A stretch of DNA of 64,000 nt from Rhodanobacteraceae bacterium (lineage in GTDB: Bacteria; Pseudomonadota; Gammaproteobacteria; Xanthomonadales; Rhodanobacteraceae), in NCBI GenBank assembly GCA_004299555.1, contig SCQU01000021.1, forward strand, positions 1 through 64,000. Direction: 5' to 3'. Shown here one piece after another: positions 10,040 through 19,806 of this stretch. The notes below the pieces were generated by a model that saw nothing but the letters and a program-made list of their open reading frames with translations, made no database searches and was not told the DNA's origin. Every line of letters starts with the position of its first letter. Position 1 is the stretch's first letter. A program made the translations under genes and the position numbers.

Positions 10040-11011
10040 TTGACGACCTATGCCCGCATCGTTGCGACAGGCAGCGCCTTGCCCGCGCGCGTCGTGACCA
10101 ATGCCGACCTGGAAAAGGTCGTGGATACCAGCGATGAATGGATCCGCACGCGCACGGGCATCCGTGAACGTCACGTTGCCGCCGAAGGCGAGACCACGGG
10201 CGACCTGGCTTTTCGTGCCGGCCAGCAGGCACTCAAGGACGCGGGCGTCAAGGCGTCGGACCTTGACATGGTGGTGCTGGGGACGACCACGCCCGACATC
10301 ATCTTTCCCGCCACGGCCTGCCTGATCCAGAATCGCCTCGGGGCGAATGGTTGCATGGCGTTCGACGTCAATGCCGCGTGTTCGGGCTTCATGTATGCGC
10401 TGGGTATCGCGAACAATTTCATTCGCACCGGCCAGGTCAAGCGCGCGCTGGTCATGGGTGCCGAGACCCTGACTCGCATGGTCGACTGGGAGGATCGCCA
10501 GACCTGCGTGCTGTTCGGCGATGGTGCCGGGGCGGTGGTGCTGGAAGCCACTGACGCGCCTGGCATCCTGGCGACCTGTCTGCATGCCGATGGCGGCTAC
10601 AAGGACCTGCTGTACAACCCGGTCGGTGTATCGGTGGGGTTCAAGGACGAGAAGAATCACGGTGTGCGCATCAACATGAAGGGGCGCGAAGTTTTCAAGA
10701 TCGCGGTCAAGACCCTCGACGCGCTGGTTGGCGAGACCCTCACCGCGGCCGGGATGCAGGAAACGGACGTTGACTGGTTGATTCCGCACCAGGCCAACCT
10801 GCGCATCATCGAGGCCACGGCCAAGCGCCTCGGCATTTCGATGGAGCGGGTCATCGTGACGGTGGACAAGCACGCGAACACGTCATCCGGGTCGGTGCCG
10901 CTGGCGCTGGATACCGCGGTGCGCTCGGGCAAGGTCAGGCGCGGCCAGAACCTGCTGCTGGAGGCGTTCGGGGGCGGGTTGACCTGGGCTTCGGCGATGA
11001 TTCGCTACTGA
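10040..11011 (+). CDS. fabH: 3-oxoacyl-ACP synthase III
   Basis: Initiates fatty-acid synthesis by condensing acetyl-CoA (or a branched acyl-CoA) with malonyl-ACP; 323 aa. The catalytic triad is visible: Cys114 in NAACSGFMYAL, His in IPHQANLRII and Asn in HANTSSGSVPLAL. The start is TTG at 10040, supported by GGGGGA 8 nt upstream and by alignment of the N-terminus (ARIVATGSALP). The unusual start may hold expression down. Given the many branched-chain acyl-CoA genes in the window, branched primers are possible, but this is inference. Confidence 0.97.
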   Translation: MTTYARIVATGSALPARVVTNADLEKVVDTSDEWIRTRTGIRERHVAAEGETTGDLAFRAGQQALKDAGVKASDLDMVVLGTTTPDIIFPATACLIQNRLGANGCMAFDVNAACSGFMYALGIANNFIRTGQVKRALVMGAETLTRMVDWEDRQTCVLFGDGAGAVVLEATDAPGILATCLHADGGYKDLLYNPVGVSVGFKDEKNHGVRINMKGREVFKIAVKTLDALVGETLTAAGMQETDVDWLIPHQANLRIIEATAKRLGISMERVIVTVDKHANTSSGSVPLALDTAVRSGKVRRGQNLLLEAFGGGLTWASAMIRY

Positions 11012-11134
11012 TGCCGCTGGCTCCGATCCCGGCCGGCGGGTTCAGGGACCGCAACCGGCCGGACAGCGCGGTTCCGGACCGCGTGCCTGCTGGTTGCTGG
11101 CGGGCGGCGGATCGTAGAGAGGCTTTGGATTTCC

Positions 11135-12103
11135 ATGAATGACAAGACGAACAATCCGGCCACGGCGGCCGACCTGGCTTTCGTGTTTCCAGGCCAGGGT
11201 TCGCAGGCGGTTGGGATGCTGGCGGGGCTTGCGGCCGCGTTCCCGGTGGTGCGCGAGGTGTTCGCCGAGGCGTCGGAAGGCGCGGGGTTTGACCTGTGGG
11301 CGCTCGCGCAGGACGGCCCGGAATCCGAACTTGGCAAAACCGAACACACCCAGCCGGTGCTGCTGGCGGCATGCGTCGCGGTGTGGCGCGTGTGGCTGGC
11401 ACAGGGTGGGCCGCTGCCCGCGCAGGTGGCGGGCCACAGCCTTGGCGAATACTCGGCACTGGTTTGTGCCGGCGCGCTGCCCTTGCGTGCTGCCGCCGCG
11501 CTGGTTGTCGAGCGCGGGCGCCTGATGCAGGCGGCGGTGCCGGCCGGGGTAGGCTCGATGGCCGCGGTGATTGGCGGCGATGAAGACCTCATCCGTGCCG
11601 TGTGCAAGGAAGTATCGGGTGAGGAAGTGGTAGCGCCTGCCAACTACAACAGCCCGGGTCAGCTGGTGATCGCCGGCCACACCGGCGCGGTTGACCGCGC
11701 CGCGCAGCGGCTGACGGAGCTCGGCGTCCGCAAGGTCGTCAAGCTGGCGGTATCGGTGCCGTCGCACACGCCGTTGATGCGTGAAGCGGCCCAGGAGCTT
11801 GCCGCGCGCATGGCGGATTTGCCGTGGCAGGTGCCGGCGATTCCCGTCCTGCAGAATGCCGATGCCAAGGCGCACGTCGGCATCGAGTTCATCCGCGCGG
11901 CGCTCGAGCGCCAGTTGTACATGCCCGTGCTGTGGAGCGACAGCGTGCGTTCGCTGGTGCAGAACGGGGCGACCAAAATATTCGAGTGTGGCCCGGGCAA
12001 GGTATTGACCGGCTTGTGCCGGCGCATCGACAAGTCGATCGATGCGCGCGCGCTCGGGACGCCGGATGAACTGCGTGACGCGCTCGCACAGGTGCGCGCA
12101 TGA
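11135..12103 (+). CDS. fabD: Malonyl-CoA:ACP transacylase
   Basis: Transfers malonyl groups from CoA to ACP; 322 aa. The N-terminal FVFPGQGSQAVGML, the nucleophile motif GHSLGEYSAL, and a catalytic His in VSVPSHTPLM are all present. The C-terminal FECGPGKVLTGLCRRI is typical. The ATG is at 11135, preceded by a weak AGAGAG. The gene overlaps fabG by 4 bp (ATGA). Confidence 0.97.
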   Translation: MNDKTNNPATAADLAFVFPGQGSQAVGMLAGLAAAFPVVREVFAEASEGAGFDLWALAQDGPESELGKTEHTQPVLLAACVAVWRVWLAQGGPLPAQVAGHSLGEYSALVCAGALPLRAAAALVVERGRLMQAAVPAGVGSMAAVIGGDEDLIRAVCKEVSGEEVVAPANYNSPGQLVIAGHTGAVDRAAQRLTELGVRKVVKLAVSVPSHTPLMREAAQELAARMADLPWQVPAIPVLQNADAKAHVGIEFIRAALERQLYMPVLWSDSVRSLVQNGATKIFECGPGKVLTGLCRRIDKSIDARALGTPDELRDALAQVRA

Positions 12104-12843
12104 GCGCCGGCCTGCAAGGCGAAATTGCACTGGTCACCGGTGCTTCGCGCGGGATTGGCGCTGCCATCGCCGACGAGTTGGCGGCCGCCGGCGCCAAGGT
12201 CATCGGCACCGCGACTTCGGCCGCGGGCGCGGCGGCGATTACCGGTCGGTTGGCAGCGCACGGCGGTGAAGGCCAGGTGTTGGATGTCACCGACGGCGCC
12301 GCCGTCACGGCGCTGATCGATGCGATCGTCAAGGATCACGGTGGACTTTCGATCCTGGTCAACAACGCCGGCATCACGCGTGACCAGCTCCTGATGCGGA
12401 TGAAGGACGAGGATTGGCAGGCGATCATCGATACCAACCTGACGTCGGTCTATCGCACGTCCAAGGCGGTGATGCGGACGATGATGAAGGCGCGCAGGGG
12501 CCGCATCGTCAACATCGCCTCGGTGGTCGGCCTGACCGGAAATCCCGGACAGACCAATTACGCGGCGGCCAAGGCCGGCATCATCGCGTTCTCGAAATCA
12601 CTGGCGCGCGAGGTTGGTTCGCGCGGCATTACCGTCAACGTGGTGGCGCCGGGGTTTATTGACACCGACATGACGCGGGGGCTGAACGATGAGCAGCGCA
12701 AGGCTCTGGAAGGCAGCATTGCGCTGGGCCGGCTTGGTGCGCCCGTGGACGTCGCCCACGCGGTGGTGTTTCTGGCCTCGGCCGCGGCCGGTTACATCAC
12801 CGGCGAAACCCTGCACGTGAACGGCGGCATGTACATGGCATGA
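12100..12843 (+). CDS. fabG: 3-oxoacyl-ACP reductase
   Basis: NADPH-dependent ketoreductase of the elongation cycle, 247 aa. It has the cofactor motif TGASRGIGAAIA, the NNAGIT motif, catalytic Ser (IASVVGLTGN) and YxxxK (NYAAAKAGI), and the FabG C-terminus ITGETLHVNGGMYM. Translationally coupled to fabD. It is followed by about 200 bp before acpP that probably contain a separate acpP promoter. Confidence 0.97.
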   Translation: MSAGLQGEIALVTGASRGIGAAIADELAAAGAKVIGTATSAAGAAAITGRLAAHGGEGQVLDVTDGAAVTALIDAIVKDHGGLSILVNNAGITRDQLLMRMKDEDWQAIIDTNLTSVYRTSKAVMRTMMKARRGRIVNIASVVGLTGNPGQTNYAAAKAGIIAFSKSLAREVGSRGITVNVVAPGFIDTDMTRGLNDEQRKALEGSIALGRLGAPVDVAHAVVFLASAAAGYITGETLHVNGGMYMA

Positions 12844-13051
12844 GGCGGCGCCCATGGTTCTATTGCTCCGCGGAACCGGTTACCATTGCGACTTTCGCGC
12901 CGTGGTCGGGGCCCTTTTGGCTGACCATGGAAACACCCGCAGCCTGCGTGGCTGTGCTTGATCATGTACCGTGTGCATCACCAATGTACGCGGGTAGTGG
13001 GGAAGGGTCCGCCCCGACCTCGAATGCATTTGTCCCGGGAGGCACTGTCTC

Positions 13052-13291
13052 ATGAGCAGCATCGAAGAACGCGTCAAGAAGATCGTGGTTGACCAGTTGG
13101 GGGTCAAGGAAGAAGACGTTACGGCGAACGCCTCGTTCGTCGACGATCTGGGCGCGGACTCGCTGGACACCGTGGAGCTGGTGATGGCGCTCGAAGAGGA
13201 GTTTGAAACCGAGATTCCGGATGAGGACGCCGAAAAGATCACCACCGTCCAGCAGGCGGTCGACTACATCAAGGCGCACGTCAAGTCCTGA
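13052..13291 (+). CDS. acpP: Acyl carrier protein
   Basis: A 79-aa acidic carrier protein. The phosphopantetheine attachment Ser37 lies in [10 protein letters not shown]. The start [18 protein letters not shown] is typical. A strong Shine-Dalgarno (GGGAGG) and a long leader suggest high expression. A clear intrinsic hairpin follows at 13346-13374, which would separate this highly expressed gene from fabF. Confidence 0.98.
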   Translation: MSSIEERVKKIVVDQLGVKEEDVTANASFVDDLGADSLDTVELVMALEEEFETEIPDEDAEKITTVQQAVDYIKAHVKS

Positions 13292-13345
13292 CTCACGGCC
13301 CCTGGCGGGCCTGCGGGCAGTGGCTTGATGCGTCTGTGGCAACCC

Positions 13346-13385
13346 GAAAGCTGCGCCGTGCGTGCGCAGCTTTCGCTTTGTTGGG
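13346..13385 (+). terminator. Intrinsic terminator after acpP
   Basis: A perfect 11-bp stem GAAAGCTGCGC/GCGCAGCTTTC (13346-13356 and 13364-13374) with a 7-nt loop, followed by a T-rich GCTTTGTT. It lies between acpP and fabF. Confidence 0.75.
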
Positions 13386-13511
13386 CTTCAAACAATGCGG
13401 TGGCGTATGGCGCACCTGGCGCGGTGTTGAGTTCGCCAGGCTGGATGCAATGCAGCACGCGGCTGCCGCGGTGTTGCAATACTGGTTTTCACTTTTGAGC
13501 TTGGAGTCTCC

Positions 13512-14750
13512 ATGAACAAACGGCGTGTGGTGGTGACCGGCCTGGGCCTGGTTTCACCGATTGGCAACGACGTGGCGACGGCGTGGAAGAACGTGGTGGC
13601 TGGCAACAGCGGTATCGGCCCGATCACGCATTTTGACGCCAGCGCGTTCCCCACGCGGATCGCCGGTGAAGTGCGCGGCTTCGACCCGGCGCAGTACATC
13701 GCGCCGAAGGACATCAAGAAGATGGATACCTTCATCCACTACAGCATCGCCGCGGGGACGCAGGCCTTGCGTGACTCGGGGCTTGAAGTGACCGCAGCCA
13801 ATGCGCCGCGGATCGGCGCGGCGGTGGGTGCCGGCATCGGCGGCATTGCCAGTATCGAACGCACCTCGATTGCCTATCACGAGGGCGGCCCGCGCAAGAT
13901 ATCGCCGTTCTTCGTGCCCGGCTCCATCGTCAACATGGTCTCCGGTCACCTGTCGATCATGTATGGCCTGAAGGGGCCGAACATCGCGTGCGTGACCGCC
14001 TGTACCACCGCCACCCACAACATCGGCCTCGCAATGCGGATGATCCAGTACGGTGATGCCGACGCGATGCTCGCCGGGGGCGCCGAGTTTTCGGTTACCG
14101 CAACCGCGGTGGGCGGTTTTTGTTCCGCGCGTGCGATGAGCACCCGCAACGACGATCCGGCGCGTGCCAGCCGGCCGTGGGACAAGGACCGGGACGGCTT
14201 CGTGCTTTCCGATGGCGCGGGCATCGTCGTGCTCGAAGAGTACGAACACGCCAAGGCGCGCGGCGCGAAAATCTACGGCGAGGTGGCAGGCTTCGGCATG
14301 AGTGGCGATGCGTACCACATCACCGCGCCGAGTGAAGGCGGCGAGGGCGCAGCGCGCTGCATGGAGAACGCGCTGCACGACGCCGGCGTCAATCCCGACC
14401 AGGTGCAGTACGTCAACGCCCACGGCACCTCGACGCAGCTGGGGGATCTCGGCGAAGTGCTGGCGGCCAAGCGGGTATTTGGCGACAGTGCGAAAAAACT
14501 TGCGATAAGTTCGACCAAGTCGACGACGGGACACCTGCTGGGCGCCGCCGGTGGCGTCGAGGCCATATTCACCCTGCTGGCGATGCGCGACGGTGTCTTG
14601 CCGCCGACCATCAACCTCGATGCACCCGGGGACGGCTGCGACCTGGACTTCGTGCCCAATACCGCGCGCGACGGCAGGATCGACATCGCGATTTCCAATT
14701 CGTTCGGCTTCGGTGGTACCAACGGCACGCTGCTGTTCAAGCGGGTTTGA
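13512..14750 (+). CDS. fabF: 3-oxoacyl-ACP synthase II
   Basis: Elongating condensing enzyme of fatty-acid synthesis, 412 aa. It begins [18 protein letters not shown]. The Cys-His-His active site is visible: Cys in [13 protein letters not shown], His in [11 protein letters not shown] and His in [13 protein letters not shown]. The end [15 protein letters not shown] is typical. The Shine-Dalgarno is GGAG before ATG 13512. It is followed by pabB after about 16 bp. Confidence 0.98.
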   Translation: MNKRRVVVTGLGLVSPIGNDVATAWKNVVAGNSGIGPITHFDASAFPTRIAGEVRGFDPAQYIAPKDIKKMDTFIHYSIAAGTQALRDSGLEVTAANAPRIGAAVGAGIGGIASIERTSIAYHEGGPRKISPFFVPGSIVNMVSGHLSIMYGLKGPNIACVTACTTATHNIGLAMRMIQYGDADAMLAGGAEFSVTATAVGGFCSARAMSTRNDDPARASRPWDKDRDGFVLSDGAGIVVLEEYEHAKARGAKIYGEVAGFGMSGDAYHITAPSEGGEGAARCMENALHDAGVNPDQVQYVNAHGTSTQLGDLGEVLAAKRVFGDSAKKLAISSTKSTTGHLLGAAGGVEAIFTLLAMRDGVLPPTINLDAPGDGCDLDFVPNTARDGRIDIAISNSFGFGGTNGTLLFKRV

Positions 14751-14766
14751 CGCACGACCCGGTCCG

Positions 14767-16170
14767 GTGATCGCTGACAAGGCGGCGGGTGCGGGGTGCG
14801 GCCGGTCCACCGATTCGCCGTGCTGTACCGAATTGCCCGGCGTCCGCGACCTGCTGCCGTTGGCTGCCGCGCATCCCGGGCGCTATCCGGCGTTCCTTGA
14901 AAGCGCGAGTACGGGGCCGCAGGCGCGCTGGGATATCCTGTTTGCGTTTCCGCGGGACGCGTTTGCGCTGGGCGCGGACGGCCGGGTGCGCGACGCGCGG
15001 GGTGGTACGCGCGGCGGTGACTTTCTGGCCGCGCTGGATGCGGCGTGGCAGGCGGAACGCACCGCGCCGGCCGCAGGGGATCTCGGCTTGCCGTTTACCG
15101 GCGGCTGGGTCGTGTACCTGGGTTATGCGCTCGCGGGTGCGCTCGAACCGCGCCTGGCGCTGACACCGGCGGCGCCTTCACCGATGCCGGCAGCCATGGC
15201 GCTGCGCTGTCCCGCGGCGATCCTGGTGGACCATCGGGAACGGCGGACCTGGCTGGTGGCCGAAGCCGGTTGCGTGGAACTGCTCGATCGTTTACGTGCG
15301 GATCTTGACGCGGAGGTTGCGCCGGTACCGGTGTTGACGCCGCCGCAGGCGTTTGCAGAGGAACCGGCCGGGGTGTTCCTGCGCGGTGTTGCGCGCATCC
15401 ACGAATACCTGCGGCGCGGTGACACGTTCCAGGTCAACCTTTCGCGCGCATGGCGAGCCCGTTACCGCGAGGCGCCCGCGCCCGTCGCGGTGTACGCGGC
15501 CCTGCGCCGCGCCAATCCGGCGCCATTCGCTGGCCTGCTGCAACGGCCCGGTTGGGCGCTGGCAAGTTCATCGCCCGAACGCCTGCTCGAGATCCGCGGT
15601 GGTGTCGCGCAGACTCGGCCCATCGCGGGCACGCGGCCGCGGGTGGCGGGTGACGATGACGCCGCGCGTATCCGCGAGCTGGTCGCAAGCCCCAAGGAGC
15701 GCGCCGAACACGTGATGCTGGTGGATCTCGAACGCAACGACCTTGGCCGGGTCTGTGTGCCCGGGAGCGTGGTGGTCGACGAGTGGATGGCGGTGGAGAG
15801 CTATGCCCACGTCCACCACATGGTTTCCAATGTGCGCGGTGTTTTGCGTGCGGATGTGAGCCCGGGGCGGGCCCTCGCCGCGGTATTTCCGGGCGGCACG
15901 ATCACGGGCTGCCCCAAGGTGCGCTGCATGGAGATCATCGAAGAGCTGGAGGCCGCGCCGCGCGGGGCGTACACCGGAGCGCTGGGCTACCTCGATCGCA
16001 ATGGCAACGGTGATTTCAGCATCCTGATTCGCACGCTGCAGGTTGAAGGTGCGGTGGTTTCGCTGCGCGCGGGCGCGGGTATCGTCGTGGACTCGGACGC
16101 CCGCGCGGAACTGGCGGAGACGCGGGCCAAGGCGCGGGGCATGTTGCGTGCGCTCGGAATGGCGGGCTGA
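14767..16170 (+). CDS. pabB: Aminodeoxychorismate synthase component I
   Basis: Chorismate-utilising enzyme making 4-amino-4-deoxychorismate for folate, about 467 aa if the GTG at 14767 is the start. No strong Shine-Dalgarno is seen, and the ORF stays open upstream into fabF, so the start is tentative. The chorismate-binding domain is clear: ASSSPERLLEI, HVMLVDLERNDLGRV, VFPGGTITGCPKVR, and YTGALGYLDRNG. The active-site motif is PIAGTRPR, with Ala where E. coli PabB has Lys (PIKGT); this resembles TrpE. The neighbour pabC and the location in the fab cluster still favour PabB. Confidence 0.88.
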   Translation: MIADKAAGAGCGRSTDSPCCTELPGVRDLLPLAAAHPGRYPAFLESASTGPQARWDILFAFPRDAFALGADGRVRDARGGTRGGDFLAALDAAWQAERTAPAAGDLGLPFTGGWVVYLGYALAGALEPRLALTPAAPSPMPAAMALRCPAAILVDHRERRTWLVAEAGCVELLDRLRADLDAEVAPVPVLTPPQAFAEEPAGVFLRGVARIHEYLRRGDTFQVNLSRAWRARYREAPAPVAVYAALRRANPAPFAGLLQRPGWALASSSPERLLEIRGGVAQTRPIAGTRPRVAGDDDAARIRELVASPKERAEHVMLVDLERNDLGRVCVPGSVVVDEWMAVESYAHVHHMVSNVRGVLRADVSPGRALAAVFPGGTITGCPKVRCMEIIEELEAAPRGAYTGALGYLDRNGNGDFSILIRTLQVEGAVVSLRAGAGIVVDSDARAELAETRAKARGMLRALGMAG

Positions 16171-16172
16171 GC

Positions 16173-16991
16173 ATGCGCACCCTGGTCAACGGGCAGGACC
16201 AGCCGTGGGTACCGGCGTCCGATCGCGGGTTGCTGTACGGCGACGGAGTGTTTGAAACCATCCGTTTTGTGCAGGGCGTGGCCCCGTTGTGGCCGCGGCA
16301 CATGCAGCGGTTGCGCGATGGCTGCGCGCGGCTTGGCTTGCCCGCACCGGATGTGGCAGCGCTGGCGCTTGAGGCGCAACGGGTGCGGGCAGGCATGCGG
16401 GACGCGGTGGTGCGGATCACGCTGACGCGCGGCCCGGCTGCGCGCGGCTACGCGCCGCCTGCGCAGGCGCGGGCCACGCGCATCGTCGCGGCGCATCCCG
16501 TACCCGCGATCGACCCGGATTGGTACGCGCGGGGAATCCGGGTACGCTTTTGCGAACTGCGGCTTGCGGTGCAGCCGCGGCTGGCGGGCCTGAAACACCT
16601 CAATCGCCTGCAACAGGTCATGGCGCGCGCGGAGTGGCAGGATCCGGATGTGGTCGAAGGACTGGTATTTGATCAGGATGGTTACTTGATTTCGGCGACG
16701 GCAGCCAACCTATTCGTGGTACAGGACGGCGTGTTGGTGACACCCGCGGTGGATCGCTGTGGCGTGGCTGGGGTGATGCGCGCCGAGCTCCTCGCGGCGC
16801 TGCCGTGCAGCGTGGTGCGCGCGGTCCCAAAGGAAGCCTTGATGCGGATCGACGAGATGTTCCTGTGTTCCAGCGTGCGCGGCGTGCTGCCCGTGCGCGA
16901 GGTCGCCGGCCGGGCGCTGCGCGTGGGTGCCCTGACGCGTACCGCGCAGGCGCGCTGGGCAGCGCTTGGATTTTCCGGAGCCGGGGCATGA
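16173..16991 (+). CDS. pabC: Aminodeoxychorismate lyase
   Basis: A PLP-dependent fold-type IV enzyme that releases p-aminobenzoate and pyruvate; 272 aa. Visible are DRGLLYGDGVFETIRF near residues 16-31, the PLP-lysine context LAGLKHLNRLQQVMAR near 138-153, EGLVFDQDGYLISATAANLFVV, and DEMFLCSSVRGVLPV. It starts 2 bp after pabB and overlaps mltG (ATGATG), so the three genes are coupled. Confidence 0.94.
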   Translation: MRTLVNGQDQPWVPASDRGLLYGDGVFETIRFVQGVAPLWPRHMQRLRDGCARLGLPAPDVAALALEAQRVRAGMRDAVVRITLTRGPAARGYAPPAQARATRIVAAHPVPAIDPDWYARGIRVRFCELRLAVQPRLAGLKHLNRLQQVMARAEWQDPDVVEGLVFDQDGYLISATAANLFVVQDGVLVTPAVDRCGVAGVMRAELLAALPCSVVRAVPKEALMRIDEMFLCSSVRGVLPVREVAGRALRVGALTRTAQARWAALGFSGAGA

Positions 16992-18043
16992 TGCGCGTGG
17001 GCGCGCGCGGTCAGGGTGGGCGCGTGGCGGTCGTCCAGGTGTTGCTGTGGCTGATCGTGCTCGTGGTCGCGGTGGCGGTCGCGTGGGCGGGCATCACCTA
17101 CCGTCACTTCACGCACACGCCGCTGACGGTGACCAGAGCCGGCCAGACGGTGGAAATTGCCAAGGGCACCGGCTTCAACGGCATCGTCGGCCAGTTGCAC
17201 GCCGACGGGGTCACGCGTGCGCCGCGGGTGCTGTGGCAGGTGCTGGCGTGGCGTCTGCGCGTGGTGAGCAAGCTGCACGCGGGCGAGTATGCGCTGGTGC
17301 CGGGCATGCTGCCGGTCACGTTGCTGCAGAACATGGCCGCCGGGCGCGTGTTGCACCGTCGCGTCACACTCGTCGATGGCTGGACGTTCACGCAGGTGCG
17401 GCAGGCGCTGGAACGTGCGCCGAAACTTGCGCACGCGCTGCGTGGGCTCCCCGACGACGCGGTCATGGCCAGGCTCGGGGTCAAGGAACTGGCGCCGGAG
17501 GGCGAATTCATGCCCGATACCTACGACTACGTGCTGGGCATGTCGGACCTTGACGTGCTCCGGCGCGCGCACGCGGCGATGCAGGCATTTCTAGCCACCC
17601 AGTGGGCGCAGCGCGACCCGTCCATTCCGCTGCAGCAGCCGTACCAGGCGCTGATTCTGGCTTCGCTAGTGGAAAAGGAAACCGCGGTGCCCTCCGAGCT
17701 GCCGCGCGTCGCGGGCGTATTCGAGCGGCGTCTGAAGATCGGCATGCGGCTGGATACCGATCCCAGCGTGATCTACGGCATGGGCGGTGCCTACGCCGGT
17801 ACGCTGCACAAGGCGGATCTGGAAACCGACACGCCCTACAACACCTATATGCGCAACGGCCTGCCGCCCACGCCGATCGCGTTGCCGAGCCGCGCCGCGA
17901 TCCGTGCGGTGCTGCATCCGGCCAGCGGCAACGCGCTGTATTTTGTCGCCAAGGGCGATGGTACGCATCAGTTTTCCGCGACCCTGGCCGAACAGAATGC
18001 TGCGGTGAAAAAATACATTCTCGACAAGACGCACAACCGATGA
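16988..18043 (+). CDS. mltG: Endolytic transglycosylase MltG
   Basis: An inner-membrane lytic transglycosylase that cleaves nascent peptidoglycan strands; 351 aa. An N-terminal membrane helix (about residues 14-35) is followed by a LysM-like region and the YceG domain. The catalytic glutamate is in LASLVEKETAVPSELPRVAG. DTDPSVIYGMG and NTYMRNGLPPTPIALPS are typical of the family. The start overlaps the pabC stop; ATG 16988 and ATG 16991 are adjacent, so the difference is one residue. Confidence 0.96.
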   Translation: MMRVGARGQGGRVAVVQVLLWLIVLVVAVAVAWAGITYRHFTHTPLTVTRAGQTVEIAKGTGFNGIVGQLHADGVTRAPRVLWQVLAWRLRVVSKLHAGEYALVPGMLPVTLLQNMAAGRVLHRRVTLVDGWTFTQVRQALERAPKLAHALRGLPDDAVMARLGVKELAPEGEFMPDTYDYVLGMSDLDVLRRAHAAMQAFLATQWAQRDPSIPLQQPYQALILASLVEKETAVPSELPRVAGVFERRLKIGMRLDTDPSVIYGMGGAYAGTLHKADLETDTPYNTYMRNGLPPTPIALPSRAAIRAVLHPASGNALYFVAKGDGTHQFSATLAEQNAAVKKYILDKTHNR

Positions 18044-18077
18044 AGGCTCGCCAGCCACGACACCCCGGACCGCCACG

Positions 18078-18740
18078 ATGACGGCAACGCGCGAACCGGC
18101 ATCGCCACCGCGGGGGCGTTTCATCTCGCTTGAAGGCGGCGAGGGCGCGGGCAAGAGCACCCTGCTGGCGGGCTTGCGCGGGTATTTTGCGCGCCAGGGC
18201 CGCGACGTGCTGTACACGCGCGAGCCGGGTGGCACGCCGGTAGGCGAGGCGATTCGCGTGCTGGTGCTCGACCCCGCGCAGCGCGGCATCGGGGCCGAGA
18301 CCGAACTGCTGTTGATGTTCGCGGCGCGTGCGCAGCTGGTGCGCGACGTGTTGCAGCCGGCGCTGGCGGCAGGGCGTTGGGTGTTGTGTGACCGTTTTGT
18401 GGATGCCAGTTATGCCTATCAGGGTGGCGGCCGGGGCGTCGAGGTTGCACGCATCGCGGAAGTCGAGCGCATTGCAACGGGGGGATTGCTGCCGGACCTG
18501 ACCCTGCTGCTGGATCTGCCGGTCGCGGCCGGTCGCGTGCGCGCCCGCCAGCGTGGTACCGCGGACCGGATCGAGTCCGAGCGCGACGATTTCTTCCAGC
18601 GCGTGCGCGCGGCTTATCACGCGCGGGTGCAGGCGGAACCCGCACGTTTTTGCGTGCTGGATGCGGCACTGCCGGCGGCGGCGGTCTTGCAGGCTGCCGT
18701 TACCGCAATTGCCAGCCTGAGTGTGGAGCACGCACGATGA
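18078..18740 (+). CDS. tmk: Thymidylate kinase
   Basis: Phosphorylates dTMP to dTDP; 220 aa. P-loop EGGEGAGKST at about residues 19-28, DR motif CDRFVDASYAYQGGGRG, and the lid region RARQRGTADRIESERDDFF. It overlaps holB by 4 bp. The N-terminus is about ten residues longer than in E. coli; a downstream start is not obvious. Confidence 0.97.
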   Translation: MTATREPASPPRGRFISLEGGEGAGKSTLLAGLRGYFARQGRDVLYTREPGGTPVGEAIRVLVLDPAQRGIGAETELLLMFAARAQLVRDVLQPALAAGRWVLCDRFVDASYAYQGGGRGVEVARIAEVERIATGGLLPDLTLLLDLPVAAGRVRARQRGTADRIESERDDFFQRVRAAYHARVQAEPARFCVLDAALPAAAVLQAAVTAIASLSVEHAR

Positions 18741-19726
18741 GTGATGCGCCAGATGAACCGGTCGCCATCGCGCCGGGTGACCCGTTGCCACCCTGGTGCG
18801 GCGCCGCGTGGGACCTGTTGGCCGCGCGTGCCGCCAACGCGACGCTGCCGCATGCGTTGCTGCTGTGCGGGCCGGCCGGGCTTGGCAAGCGGGCACTGGC
18901 CGACGCCTTCGTGCGCGCGCGGCTGTGCGAGTCGCCGCATGACGGGCACGCGTGCGGTGTGTGCCGTGGGTGCAGGTTGCTTGCGGCGGGCAGCCATCCG
19001 GATCGGGTGCGGCAGGTCACCCTGGAGCCCAATCCGAAAACCGGTGTGATGCGGAAGGAAATCGTGGTCGATCAGGTGCGTGCCCTGTCGGCGCGGCTGG
19101 CGATGGCGAGCCAGTTTGGCGGTTGGCAGTTGGCCGTCATCGATCCGGCTGACCGCATGAATCCGGCCGCGCAAAATGCGTTGTTGAAAACGCTTGAAGA
19201 GCCCTCGGGCGCCAGCCTGATCGTACTGATTGCCGACCAGCCGTGGCGGTTGACCGCGACGATCCGCAGCCGCTGCCAGCGGCTGGATTTGGCTGTGCCA
19301 GCGCACGCTGACGCGCTGGCGTGGCTGGCTGCGCGTGGCATTGAGTCTGCCGATGCGCTGCTGGCTGCAACCGGCGGCAATCCGGGACAGGCCTGGTTGC
19401 TGGCCGGGCAGGGGGGCATGCAGCGGCGCCAGGAGGTCGCGCGCGACCTCCTGGCGTTGGCTGCAGGCCAGGCGCGTGCGCGCGAGGTCAGCAAGACGTG
19501 GGCGGGCGACGCGCCCGAACAGCGGCTGGAGCAGGCGGTACGGCTGTTGGCAGGTGCGCTGCGCGCACGCGCCGCGGGACGCCGGGCGCGATTTGATCCC
19601 GGTTGGGATGCAGCTACCCTTGCCGCGCGCGCGCGTGCCGCTGGCCGCTTGCGGGCGGGTCTCAACGGGCCGTTGCGCAGCGACCTGGCCCTGTTCGAAT
19701 GGCTGGACGGCATGACGCCCGACTGA
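18737..19726 (+). CDS. holB: DNA polymerase III subunit delta'
   Basis: A clamp-loader subunit that works with dnaX tau; 329 aa. A degenerate P-loop CGPAGLGKRAL, a zinc-binding Cys cluster (HACGVCRGCRLL), VDQVRALSARLAMASQFGGWQ, and [38 protein letters not shown] are typical of delta'. The ATG overlaps the tmk stop. Confidence 0.95.
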   Translation: MSDAPDEPVAIAPGDPLPPWCGAAWDLLAARAANATLPHALLLCGPAGLGKRALADAFVRARLCESPHDGHACGVCRGCRLLAAGSHPDRVRQVTLEPNPKTGVMRKEIVVDQVRALSARLAMASQFGGWQLAVIDPADRMNPAAQNALLKTLEEPSGASLIVLIADQPWRLTATIRSRCQRLDLAVPAHADALAWLAARGIESADALLAATGGNPGQAWLLAGQGGMQRRQEVARDLLALAAGQARAREVSKTWAGDAPEQRLEQAVRLLAGALRARAAGRRARFDPGWDAATLAARARAAGRLRAGLNGPLRSDLALFEWLDGMTPD

Positions 19727-19806
19727 GCATGCGGTGGCCGCAGCGGCCGAGGGCAAGCCGCGACGGGTGGCGCGGGTCAGGGTGTGGTCAACCTCGAGCC
19801 CCCACA

